Assembly: GCA_051747505.1 (NCBI GenBank)
Contig: JBNJGE010000073.1
Location: 1 to 14,469, forward strand
Length of the DNA stretch: 14,469 nt
Reading direction: 5' to 3'
DNA from: Albimonas sp051747505
Lineage (GTDB): Bacteria; Pseudomonadota; Alphaproteobacteria; Rhodobacterales; Rhodobacteraceae
Below the pieces are notes generated by a model, which saw only the letters and a list, made by a program, of their open reading frames with translations, searched no databases and was not told the origin of the DNA. This document shows, piece after piece, positions 1 to 6,406 of this stretch. The translations under genes were made by a program, and so were the position numbers. Position 1 is the first letter of the stretch, and every line of letters starts with the position of its first letter.

Positions 1-230
1 TCGGGGTCATCCTCGGGTCCAGGTTGGTGCCGCAACTCGACCCTACCGAGGAACCCGATGACCGCCTCAGCTACACCACCTCCCGGGACACGACCCGGCG
101 AGCCAACATTGACCTTCTTACGTGCACGGCTGATGCCGATGCCGTAGTCGACTGCATCGGGAATCCGACGGAACCCCGTTTCCATGCCGTTCGACAGTCC
201 CGGCTTTCAGGAAAAGCCCTGAGCCGAACG
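1..230. other. Left flank without a supportable gene; less GC-rich than the rest
   Basis: I see no recognisable gene here. On the minus strand a frame starting with an ATG at 185 stays open to the window edge (about 61 codons). The plus-strand frame from 24 continues as antisense to the next gene. Neither resembles a family I know, and neither has a clear ribosome binding site. GC by counting three 60-base rows is about 62-63%, against about 75-80% in a sampled row of fliI, so this could be a recombined edge or the decayed end of a mobile element. That is inference only; no terminal repeats or transposase motifs are visible. Confidence 0.4.
201..226 (-). terminator. Possible terminator hairpin after the DUF1217 gene
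   Basis: CGGC(TT)TCAGG pairs with CCTGAGCCG around a 6-nt loop, giving 9 bp with a two-base bulge. It lies 5 bases beyond the stop codon of the minus-strand gene at 231. There is no U-run on the minus-strand side, so it is not a canonical intrinsic terminator. The position at the end of the flagellin-flaF-flbT-DUF1217 block is the main support. Confidence 0.35.
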
Positions 231-1064
231 TCAGTAGAAACGGGATTGCACGAGGTTGTTCAGCCCGGCGCCGCCCTGCTGAAGCAGGGTGAGCGCGGTC
301 ATCCCGGGCGTGCCGAGGCTCGGGCCTTGCGAAGCCGACTCCCGCGCAAGGAAGCGGCGAATGACCGTCTCCACGTTTTCCGGGTCGGAGAAAACCGCCA
401 TGGAGCCGCTCCCGAAGAGGCTTCGTGCCTTGCCCTGGAACTCCTCGAACTGTCGTTCGAGATCCAGCTGGGAAAACGACGACGGCATGCCGAAGGCGCC
501 TTCCAGCACGGCCCGAACGGGGCGATCGCCCATCGCGGAAAACCAGGCCGCCCGTTCGGGATCGGCCGAGTTGGCGTAGTTCGCCAACTCCCGCCGGGCG
601 TTGAGAGCGAGACGCAGCGACGGATCGTTTTCACCCACGGCCCTCTCGAAGCTGCGCGCCTTGAATGCCGATGCGATGCGCGGGCCGAAACCGGGCTCCT
701 CCACGCGCGGTCCGACGGCCGAACCATAGCCGAAGGCCTTGGCGAGATCCCGATAGCGCCTGTCGACAAGCCTGTTGGCGAAGCTTTCCCGGTCAAGCGG
801 GTCGCTCTCCAGCGCGGCGCGGACGAAGGCGCGCTTGTCGACTTCGGTCTCCAGGCCGAAGGCGGCAAGCGCCACCGAGAGCAGGCGACGATCCCTGACG
901 AGATCACCGGCGGTCCGGGCCTGAGCGATGTTTTCGGCGAAGTATGCAGCTTCGCGGCCGATGTGCGGGCTCTTCGCGAAAAGCGCTCGCTGGTCCGTCT
1001 CCACGCGTTTGAGCAAGGTCCAGCCGGCGATGCCGGACAAGGGAATTGCAGGGGCGAAGGTCAT
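231..1064 (-). CDS. DUF1217-type flagellar accessory protein
   Basis: Protein of 277 aa with no signal peptide or membrane segment. The sequence fits the DUF1217 family that sits in alphaproteobacterial flagellar clusters: residues about 13-110 are helical and charged (GWTLLKRV near the start, then REAAYFAENI, LVRDRRLLSVAL and FGLE...DKRAFVRAAL blocks), followed by a RYRDLAKAFGYG motif. The C-terminus carries a Gly/Leu-rich LLQQGGAGLNNLVQSRFY tail. The biochemical role of the family is not established; association with flagellar assembly is inferred from gene neighbourhood. The ATG at 1064 is preceded by AGGAG about 8 nt upstream. The gene is last in the minus-strand order flagellin, flaF, flbT, this gene, 32 nt after flbT, so it is probably co-transcribed with flbT. 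The family assignment rests on recognition by eye. Confidence 0.8.
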   Translation of the reverse strand: MTFAPAIPLSGIAGWTLLKRVETDQRALFAKSPHIGREAAYFAENIAQARTAGDLVRDRRLLSVALAAFGLETEVDKRAFVRAALESDPLDRESFANRLVDRRYRDLAKAFGYGSAVGPRVEEPGFGPRIASAFKARSFERAVGENDPSLRLALNARRELANYANSADPERAAWFSAMGDRPVRAVLEGAFGMPSSFSQLDLERQFEEFQGKARSLFGSGSMAVFSDPENVETVIRRFLARESASQGPSLGTPGMTALTLLQQGGAGLNNLVQSRFY

Positions 1065-1096
1065 TGACGAACTCTCCTGCCTTCCGCCGTCATGGC

Positions 1097-1519
1097 TCAG
1101 GCCTTTCCGTCCGCAGTATCCGCGGCCACCGCCAGCAGCCGATCCTCCCGGGGAAGCAGCGTCCGCAATGCCTTGAGCGCCTGATAATAGCGCCCCGCGG
1201 TCGTATGGTCAGTCGCCTCCGAGAGCCGCGTTCGGCTGTCGGAGTCGGTGAAGACCTGGCTCAGCTGCTCTATCCCGACGAGGATCTGGCGCGGCGCCCC
1301 CTCGGCGTCGGCTTCGCCGGCCAGCAGGAGCTGGGCGATGTAGCAGACCCTTCGCACGGGCGTGTTGGCCTCGTGCGGATGAATCGCGTCGCGCAGTCGC
1401 AGGACGTTCGCCTGCGGCGTCAGGATGTTGACCCGGGTGCGGCGCGGGCCGTTTTCCATGACCACGCCGTTGACCATCACGCGCTCGCCCGGGCCCAGCT
1501 TGAGGATCAGGCCGGGCAT
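1097..1519 (-). CDS. flbT: Flagellin translational regulator FlbT
   Basis: Small cytosolic protein of 140 aa. In Caulobacter, FlbT binds the 5' untranslated region of flagellin mRNA and restrains its translation until the hook-basal body is complete. The N-terminus (MPGLILKLGPGERVMVNG, then GVVMENG...RTRVNILTPQANVLR) is the conserved FlbT beta-strand region, and a helical half with YIAQLLLAGE and RYYQALKALRTLLPRE follows; length is normal. I chose the ATG at 1519 because MPGLxLKLxPGER is where family members start. A GTG one codon upstream (1522) is equally possible, and GGAG lies 8 nt before the ATG. The start overlaps the flaF stop (TGATG), indicating translational coupling of the pair. The target here is presumably the flagellin transcript that starts just upstream on the same strand. 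Confidence 0.93.
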   Translation of the reverse strand: MPGLILKLGPGERVMVNGVVMENGPRRTRVNILTPQANVLRLRDAIHPHEANTPVRRVCYIAQLLLAGEADAEGAPRQILVGIEQLSQVFTDSDSRTRLSEATDHTTAGRYYQALKALRTLLPREDRLLAVAADTADGKA

Positions 1520-1956
1520 CACTCCCGCTCCGGCTGGCCGCGCAGGCCTTTCATGATGGCCGCGTTGACATCGACGAGAGCCTGGACGGCGTCTGCAACG
1601 TCGACGTCCTGGCGCAGGATGGCGTTGGTCTGGCGCTCCACGAAGCCGGCGAGGGAGATCAGTTGGCCGCGCAGCGTCTCCGGAAGCGCGTTCCCTTCCT
1701 GCGCGAGGTCCACGGAAAGCGTGAGCCAGAGTCGGAGGTTGTCGTGCATGGCCTCGGCGAGGCGCGGATACGCGGTGCGGTCGCCGTCGCGAATCGCGCC
1801 GGCCGCTTCGGAGAGTCGATGCGTGAGACGCGCGAAGAGACGATACTCGCCCTGTCGGGGAGTGAGAACCGCGTCACGGGCGTCGGCATAGGCCCGGGCC
1901 GGGGCCGCGGCGCGGCCGGGGCCGCGGGTGTCTTTGGCGAGCGCGGGGGAGGTCAT
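1519..1956 (-). CDS. flaF: Flagellin regulator FlaF
   Basis: Cytosolic alpha-helical protein of 145 aa. FlaF works with, and partly against, FlbT to permit flagellin synthesis and secretion in alphaproteobacteria. Visible family features are the ARAYADARDAVLTPRQGEYRLFARLTHRL segment (residues about 20-50), RDGDRTAYPRLAEAMHDNLRLW, and the LPETLRGQLISLAGFVERQT region near residues 90-110, followed by a C-terminal helix. An Ala/Pro/Arg-rich N-terminal stretch of about 18 residues makes it slightly longer than many homologues. The ATG at 1956 has AGGAG 5 nt upstream. It overlaps flbT by a shared TGATG junction. It lies 256 bp after the flagellin stop, beyond a strong hairpin, so it may be read either by leak-through from flagellin or from its own promoter. 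I could not identify one. Confidence 0.9.
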   Translation of the reverse strand: MTSPALAKDTRGPGRAAAPARAYADARDAVLTPRQGEYRLFARLTHRLSEAAGAIRDGDRTAYPRLAEAMHDNLRLWLTLSVDLAQEGNALPETLRGQLISLAGFVERQTNAILRQDVDVADAVQALVDVNAAIMKGLRGQPERE

Positions 1957-2051
1957 CTCGGCTCCTCGGTCTGGCGCGCCGAGTTCGCCGGGCGCCGTGT
2001 CTCAAAGTGTGTCGCCGCTCGAGATCAGGCCGCGGCGACCAAATGGGGCTC

Positions 2052-2065
2052 GCGAGGGCCCTCGC
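2052..2065. repeat. Perfect 14-bp palindrome in the flaF-flagellin gap
   Basis: GCGAGGGCCCTCGC reads the same on both strands. It sits about 95 bp upstream of the flaF start in the 256-bp gap between flaF and flagellin. It could be a protein-binding site or an RNA processing/structure element, but in DNA this GC-rich a 14-bp palindrome is only mildly unexpected. No assignment is made. Confidence 0.4.
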
Positions 2066-2167
2066 AGCGGCGCCGCGGCCGACGGAGGCCGTCGCCATCG
2101 GCGGGGCCTGAGCCTTCTTCGCGCGCCCGGATCGCAGGAGGCCCGGAGCTCTCGTCGGGCCGGAAGC

Positions 2168-2206
2168 GGCGGCGGGAGAGGCGACTTCACTCGCTCTCCC
2201 GCCGCC
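2168..2206 (-). terminator. Strong hairpin after flagellin (probable terminator)
   Basis: A perfect 13-bp inverted repeat (GGCGGCGGGAGAG / CTCTCCCGCCGCC) surrounds a 13-nt loop, starting 6 bases beyond the flagellin stop codon. The loop itself can add GCGA/TCGC pairing if one base is bulged. The minus-strand side is followed by GCTTCC, not a real U-tract, so it may be a weak terminator or a 3' stabilising stem for the abundant flagellin mRNA. Either would help set flagellin expression apart from flaF/flbT. Confidence 0.65.
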
Positions 2207-2212
2207 CGAGGC

Positions 2213-3526
2213 TCACCGGAAGAGCGAGAGCAGGTTCTGCGGCGCCTGGTTGGCGATCGAGAGCGCCTGGGTGCCGAGCTGCTGCTGCACCTGCAGCGCC
2301 TGCAGACGGGCCGAGGCCTCCTCGAGGTCGGCGTCGACCAGCGACCCGATGCCCGACTTGAGCGAGTCCGTCAGCTTGCCGACGAAATCGTCCTGGATCT
2401 CGATCCGCTTCTCGCTGGTACCGAAGGCCGCGCCGGCGTCGATGGTGGTCTGGATCAGACCCTCCACGGCGGACAGGGCGGCCTTGGCGCCGTCCGTGGT
2501 CGAGATGTCGAGCTCGCCCAGCAGGGCCAGCCCGCCGCCGACGGTGCTGCCGCCCGCCAGGGTCGCGTCGCCCGCCGCCGCCGCCGCAAGGGCGGTGTCG
2601 GTGTTGTTCGTCACCGTGATGTCGCTGCCGCTGACGCTGACCTCGAACTCGGACTCGATCCCCTGCTCCGCGAGGCGGAAGTTGATCATGTCCGTCAGAC
2701 CCTTGGCGACATCGGCCGTGGTGTCGCCGTCCTTCGCCGTGTAGATCGCTGTCTGATCAGCAGCGTCCGCGCTGCCGAAGTCGGTGGCGCCCGAGGCGTC
2801 GAAGATCGTCATGTCGAAGGAGTAGGAATCTCCCGCCATCACGTCCTGGGTGCGCCCGGTGCTCGCCGTCTCGCCGGCGACGGTGTAGGTGGCGTCGCTG
2901 GCGCCGTCGGCGTCCGCCGTGCCGGAGGCGGTGAAGGCGGCGGCATCGAGGGTCAGCGTCCCGTCGTTCTCCGCCGCGGTCTGGCTCAGATCCTGCCTGG
3001 CGACCATGATCTGGGCGGAGTCCACCCCGGTGCTGGAGCGATCCAGCGAGGAGAGGACGTCCATTTCTCCCGAGCCGTCGACGTTGTCGGCGTAGTCGGT
3101 GCCTGAGGACGTCTCCGAGTTGTCGAGCAGATTCAGGCCGTTGAACTGCGCGGCCCCGACGATCGAGGAGACCTGGTCGCGCAGGGAGGAGAGCTCGTTC
3201 TGGAGTTTCCCGCGGTCGACATTCTCCTCCTGGGCGGCGACGATCTTGCCCTTCATCTCGTTGAGCAGATCCTTGACGCCCTCGGTCGCGTTGCGCGCCA
3301 CCGCCACGGTCGAGGAGCCCAGCGCCAGCGATTCGGAGATCGCCTTGAAGCCGCTGACGTCGGACTGCATCACCGACGAGATCGCCCAGACGGCGGCGTT
3401 GTCCTTGGCCGAGGCGACCTTCTTGCCGGTCGAGATCTGGGACTGGACGTCCTGCAGGTTCTTGTTGGTGTTGTTGAGGGTCTGGAGCGCGACCATCGCG
3501 CTGGTGTTCGTCAGAATGCTGGCCAT
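2213..3526 (-). CDS. fliC: Flagellin (filament protein)
   Basis: Filament subunit of 437 aa, exported unfolded by the type III apparatus and polymerised outside the cell. The N-terminal D0/D1 region is textbook (MASILTNTSAMVALQTLN at the start, ISTGKKVASAKDNAAVWAIS at residues 31-50, then AAQFNGLNLL at about 125-134). The C-terminal D0 ends in LEEASARLQALQVQQQLGTQ and ALSIANQAPQNLLSLFR. The middle, residues about 138-345, is a hypervariable exposed domain rich in Asp, Thr, Ala, Gly and Ser, with almost no Lys and no Cys in the whole protein. The frame is open for 113 more codons upstream, but the ATG at 3526 matches the universal flagellin start; its ribosome site is weak (GGAAC). A weak site suits translational control by FlbT. 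A structured leader precedes it and a strong hairpin follows. Alphaproteobacterial names such as fljK or flaA would be equally valid. Confidence 0.96.
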   Translation of the reverse strand: MASILTNTSAMVALQTLNNTNKNLQDVQSQISTGKKVASAKDNAAVWAISSVMQSDVSGFKAISESLALGSSTVAVARNATEGVKDLLNEMKGKIVAAQEENVDRGKLQNELSSLRDQVSSIVGAAQFNGLNLLDNSETSSGTDYADNVDGSGEMDVLSSLDRSSTGVDSAQIMVARQDLSQTAAENDGTLTLDAAAFTASGTADADGASDATYTVAGETASTGRTQDVMAGDSYSFDMTIFDASGATDFGSADAADQTAIYTAKDGDTTADVAKGLTDMINFRLAEQGIESEFEVSVSGSDITVTNNTDTALAAAAAGDATLAGGSTVGGGLALLGELDISTTDGAKAALSAVEGLIQTTIDAGAAFGTSEKRIEIQDDFVGKLTDSLKSGIGSLVDADLEEASARLQALQVQQQLGTQALSIANQAPQNLLSLFR

Positions 3527-3749
3527 GAGTTCCGTTTCCCACAGTCGGCGACGCTTCGACGCCGCGTTACAAGACCGACCGGCGCTTTCCGGTCGACGGA
3601 CCGCCCTTCTGACGGAGCGCATCGGGCGTTCGGCCCGCCGCGTCGGCCCGTTTCCGGGGCCGCTGGATCGGACCTTGGCGGCGATTTGATAATGAGCCGT
3701 TACCTGCGGCCCGCCGATTTCGCCGCAATCCGAGGGATTTGACGCTCCC
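3527..3749 (-). promoter_or_regulatory. Flagellin promoter/leader region
   Basis: This 223-bp non-coding gap between fliI and flagellin must carry the flagellin promoter and 5' untranslated leader. A 7-bp hairpin (CGACCGG, 6-nt loop, CCGGTCG) lies at 3576-3595, about 50-70 nt upstream of the start codon. An AT-richer patch at about 3684-3703 is the most promoter-like part. I found no convincing sigma-54 (-24/-12) or sigma-28 match. Because flbT is in the same gene block, the leader is a good candidate for the RNA that FlbT binds; this is inference from the Caulobacter system. Confidence 0.5.
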
Positions 3750-5096
3750 TCACCCCTCCGCGCGCTCCTGCGCGAGGTCCTCGGCCGGGTCCTCCAGCGC
3801 CGCGGCCAGCCGGCGGAAGCTGTCGGCGCAGCCCTGCGGGGCCGGCGCGGCGCAGAAGGCGTCAAGGGCCGGGTGGAGGCGAATCGCGCGATCCGAGTCC
3901 GGGTCCGCCCCTTCGCGCCAGAGCCCCGCCTGCAGCATGGGCTCGGCCTTCTCGTGAAGGCCGACGACGCGCCGGGCCGCGGCGATCAGCCTGTTCTCCG
4001 CCGGGCTCGCGCAGGCGGGCAGCGCGCGCGAAACCGACCGGCCCACATCCACCGCCGGGAAGCGCCCGCGCTCGGCGATGGCGCGCTCCAGCACCGCGTG
4101 CCCGTCCAGAAGCCCGCGGGTCATGTCCGCGACCGGCTCCTCCATGTCCGAGCCGGCCACGAGCACCGAGAAGACGGCCGTGATGTCGCCTCCGGTCGCC
4201 TCCGGCCCCGGTCCGGCCCGCTCGGTGAGCTGGGCGAGCTGGGCGGCGGTGGAAGGCGGATAGGCGCGCAGGGAGGGGGGCTCGCCCGCCGTAAGCGCCA
4301 CCTCCCGATGCGCCTCCGCGAAGCGGGTGAGCGAATCGACCAGCAGGAGCACGTGTCGCCCCCGGTCGCGCAGACTCTCGGCCACGGCCATGGCGGTCCA
4401 GGCGGCGCGGCGCTTGATCAGCGGGGACTGGTCCGAAGTGGCGCAGACCACGACCGAGCGCGCGAGGCCCTCCGGCCCGAGGACGCTTCCGAGGAATTCG
4501 CGCAGCTCCCGCCCCCGCTCCCCGATCAGCACGAACACCACGTGATCGGCGGAAACCCCGCGCGCCAAGGCGCCAAGCAGGTTCGACTTGCCCACGCCGG
4601 AGCCGGCGAAAAGACCGATGCGCTGGCCCCGCACCAGCGGCAGCAGCGTGTCGAAGACCGACAGCCCGGTGTCGAGCCGCGGCCCCAGTCGCGCGCGGCG
4701 CATCGGGTCGGGCGGCCGGCGGCGCAGGGGCGCGACCTCCGCCCCCTGTCGCAGGGGTCGGCCGTCGAGCGGGGCGCCGAAGGCGTCCACCACGCGGCCG
4801 AGCCAGGAGGCGTCGGGGCGCAGGCCGGGATCGGGGGTGAGGGCCACCGAATCGCCAAGCCCCACCCCCTCCGAGGCGCCATAGGTCATCACCACGGCCT
4901 TGCCCTCGGACAGCGCGACGATCTCGCCTTCCAGCGCCTCGCCCTCGGCGGGAATGACCTCCGCCCGGTCGCCGAGCCTCGCGCGCGGGGCCAGGCCCGA
5001 GGCGGTCAGGGCCGCCCCGTCCACGCGCGTGACGCGCCCGATCCGCCGCCTCACGGGCAGGGCGCGCAGCTCCGCGCCCAGATGCTCGATCTCCAT
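3750..5096 (-). CDS. fliI: Flagellar export ATPase FliI
   Basis: Cytosolic ATPase of 448 aa, related to the F1-ATPase beta subunit, that delivers export substrates to the FlhA/FlhB gate at the base of the flagellum. The N-terminal beta barrel spans about residues 15-90. Then come the Walker A loop GSGVGKS at 165-171, IGERGRE at 191-197, Walker B HVLLLVDSLTR at 248-258, the family block YPPSTAAQLAQLTERAG at 279-295, and GGDITAVFSVLVAGSDMEEP, which is typical of type III ATPases. Length is normal. The ATG at 5096 is preceded by GGAGG with 8-nt spacing. It is transcribed away from the flgB operon, from a shared 96-bp region. No fliJ or fliH follows it, which is unusual compared with enteric clusters. 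The last residues (EDPAEDLAQERAEG) are acidic and variable. Confidence 0.96.
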   Translation of the reverse strand: MEIEHLGAELRALPVRRRIGRVTRVDGAALTASGLAPRARLGDRAEVIPAEGEALEGEIVALSEGKAVVMTYGASEGVGLGDSVALTPDPGLRPDASWLGRVVDAFGAPLDGRPLRQGAEVAPLRRRPPDPMRRARLGPRLDTGLSVFDTLLPLVRGQRIGLFAGSGVGKSNLLGALARGVSADHVVFVLIGERGRELREFLGSVLGPEGLARSVVVCATSDQSPLIKRRAAWTAMAVAESLRDRGRHVLLLVDSLTRFAEAHREVALTAGEPPSLRAYPPSTAAQLAQLTERAGPGPEATGGDITAVFSVLVAGSDMEEPVADMTRGLLDGHAVLERAIAERGRFPAVDVGRSVSRALPACASPAENRLIAAARRVVGLHEKAEPMLQAGLWREGADPDSDRAIRLHPALDAFCAAPAPQGCADSFRRLAAALEDPAEDLAQERAEG

Positions 5097-5192
5097 CTCC
5101 CGGGCCTCCGCTTCCCGTCCATCCGGTTACTTCTTGTCAACCGAACCGGGTTAAGCCCCCGTTTCGACGCTCCACGGAGGAGAAGCCCCGAC
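5097..5192. promoter_or_regulatory. Divergent fliI / flgB promoter region with inverted repeats
   Basis: This 96-bp region separates the fliI and flgB starts and must serve both. It has two overlapping inverted repeats: CCGGTT (5123-5128) with AACCGG (5144-5149), and TCAACC (5137-5142) with GGTTAA (5149-5154), the latter with one mismatch and a 6-bp spacer. On the minus strand the second arm reads TTAACC, resembling half of a CtrA-type site, which would fit CtrA control of flagellar genes in Rhodobacterales; the standard TTAA-N7-TTAA spacing is absent. GGAGGAG at 5176-5182 is the flgB ribosome site. No confident -35/-10 pair was found. Confidence 0.5.
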
Positions 5193-5603
5193 ATGAGCAG
5201 CGAGCTTCAGATTCTGTCACTGGCCGAGGCGCTGGCCGAACATGCCTCGCGCCGCCAGGTGCTGGTGGCGCGCAACGTGGCCCATGCTGACACGCCCGGC
5301 CACCGCGCCCGGGATCTCGCCCCGTTCTCAGAAACCGTCGCCGCGCAGGCCGCGCAGGACGGCGAGGGCTTCCGCCCCCGCGCCATGCGCCCCGGACATG
5401 CCGGCTTCGCCGACGCCTCCGGCGCGGGGGCGGAGGTGGTGGAGGACGCGCGCACCGGCGCGGCCTCGCCCAACGGCAACACGGTCTCGCTGGAGGACCA
5501 GATGGTCCGGGCGGCGGAGGCCAGGATGCAGCACGACCTGGCGCTCGGGGTCTGGCGCAAGTCGCTCGACATCCTGCGCGCAGCCATGGGCCCGGCCCGC
5601 TGA
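5193..5603 (+). CDS. flgB: Flagellar proximal rod protein FlgB
   Basis: Rod subunit of 136 aa, exported to the periplasm, where it joins FlgC, FlgF and FliE in the proximal rod. The hallmark rod/hook N-terminal motif VARNVAHADTPGHRARD is at residues 25-41 (variant of NxANxxTPGY). The C-terminal signature NGNTVSLEDQMVRAAEARMQ is at about 98-117. A poorly conserved Ala/Gly-rich linker joins them. The frame is open for more than a kilobase upstream, antisense to fliI, so the start was set by the GGAGGAG 10 nt before the ATG and by the family N-terminus. It is the first gene of the plus-strand operon; flgC follows after 34 nt. It lacks a cleavable signal peptide, as expected of a type III export substrate. 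Confidence 0.95.
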   Translation: MSSELQILSLAEALAEHASRRQVLVARNVAHADTPGHRARDLAPFSETVAAQAAQDGEGFRPRAMRPGHAGFADASGAGAEVVEDARTGAASPNGNTVSLEDQMVRAAEARMQHDLALGVWRKSLDILRAAMGPAR

Positions 5604-5637
5604 ACCCTCTTGAGCAATGCCTGAAGGAGCCTGCCCG

Positions 5638-6030
5638 ATGAGCGATCTCGTCAAGGCCATGGCCGCCTCGGCCAGCGGGATGACGGCCCAGTCGACCCGC
5701 CTGCGCCTGAGCGCGGAGAATCTCGCCAACGCCGACACCCCCGGCTACCGGCGCAAGACCGTGCCCTTCCAGACGCTCGACCCCGAGCAGGCGGAGGGCG
5801 CGGCGGTCCGCGCCGGCAATGTGCGCCTCTACCGGGGAGATTTGCCCCGCGTCTATGACCCCGCCCACCCCCTCGCCGACGAGGCCGGCTACTACGAGGG
5901 CTCCAGCGTCGAGATGATGGTGGAGGTCGCCGACACTCGCGAGGCCCAGCGCAGCTACGAGGCCAACCTCAAGCTGCTCGACCAGGCCCGGCAGATGAGC
6001 CGGGGCCTGCTGGACCTTCTGCGCCGCTGA
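5638..6030 (+). CDS. flgC: Flagellar proximal rod protein FlgC
   Basis: Rod subunit of 130 aa, partner of FlgB. The rod motif SAENLANADTPGYRRK is at residues 25-40, near-identical to the family consensus, and YDPAHPLADEAGYYEGSSVE at about 73-92 is the FlgC-specific block. The C-terminal amphipathic helix (MMVEVADTREAQRSYEANLK, then LLDQARQMSRGLL) packs into the rod. I preferred the ATG at 5638 over one at 5617 because AAGGAG lies 8 nt before it and MSDLVKAM is a normal FlgC start. FliE begins 43 nt downstream. Export is by the type III gate, with no signal peptide. Confidence 0.96.
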   Translation: MSDLVKAMAASASGMTAQSTRLRLSAENLANADTPGYRRKTVPFQTLDPEQAEGAAVRAGNVRLYRGDLPRVYDPAHPLADEAGYYEGSSVEMMVEVADTREAQRSYEANLKLLDQARQMSRGLLDLLRR

Positions 6031-6073
6031 TCCGCCGCACGCGCCGCGGCCCGACCCAGAAAGGGAGATCGAG

Positions 6074-6376
6074 ATGAACGCAGCCGACAGCCTCGCCGCC
6101 CAGGCCTATCAGGGCCTTTCCGCCACGATGCAGTCCCGGCCGGAAGGCCCGGACGCCGCCGGCAAGGGCGGCGGCGCGGTGGGCGAGGTCGCCCGCTCCT
6201 TCGTCGACGCCCTGCGCGAGGGGGAGGCGACCGCCAAGGCCGGCCTGGCCGGACAGGCGGACATGCAGTCCGTCGTCACCGCGCTCGCCGCCTCGGAGAT
6301 GGCGATCCAGACCGCGGTGACCATGCGCGACAAGGTCGTGGAGGCCTACAAGGAGATTCTGCGGATGCCGGTCTGA
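6074..6376 (+). CDS. fliE: Flagellar hook-basal body junction protein FliE
   Basis: A 100-aa protein that joins the MS ring/export gate to the proximal rod and is the first exported rod component. The C-terminal half is diagnostic: VARSFVDALREGEATAKAGL (residues about 39-58), GQADMQSVVTALAASEMAIQ at about 60-79, then TAVTMRDKVVEAYKEILRMPV at the end. The N-terminal 35 residues are variable and Gly/Ala-rich. AGGGAG lies about 6 nt before the ATG. The position between flgC and fliQ matches other alphaproteobacterial clusters. Length is typical. Confidence 0.95.
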   Translation: MNAADSLAAQAYQGLSATMQSRPEGPDAAGKGGGAVGEVARSFVDALREGEATAKAGLAGQADMQSVVTALAASEMAIQTAVTMRDKVVEAYKEILRMPV

Positions 6377-6406
6377 GCCCGCCGCGCGCGCGGCCGGAGG
6401 GCGCCC

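Noticed and set aside
24..1067. 347-codon plus-strand frame opposite the DUF1217 gene
   Set aside because: It is antisense to a gene with a good ribosome site and family resemblance, and its own translation shows no recognisable domain.
1928..3106. 392-codon plus-strand frame opposite flagellin
   Set aside because: It is a shadow of the flagellin reading frame; the translation is Arg/Gly/Val-rich with no motif.
3660..3710. Sigma-28-like promoter upstream of flagellin on the minus strand (CAAA...CCGATCC)
   Set aside because: The -35/-10 spacing is about 12 instead of 15 and only five of eight -10 positions match, so it is not better than chance here.
3527..3865. 113-codon N-terminal extension of flagellin
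   Set aside because: Flagellins begin at the MASILTN-type start. The extension overlaps fliI's 3' end and is Arg/Ser/Pro-rich noise.
3873..5192. Long upstream extension of the flgB frame through fliI antisense
   Set aside because: The family N-terminus and the GGAGGAG site put the start at 5193; upstream translation is compositionally biased and unlike any FlgB.
5617..5637. Earlier ATG for flgC
   Set aside because: It lacks a ribosome site, while the ATG at 5638 has AAGGAG at good spacing and gives the normal FlgC start.
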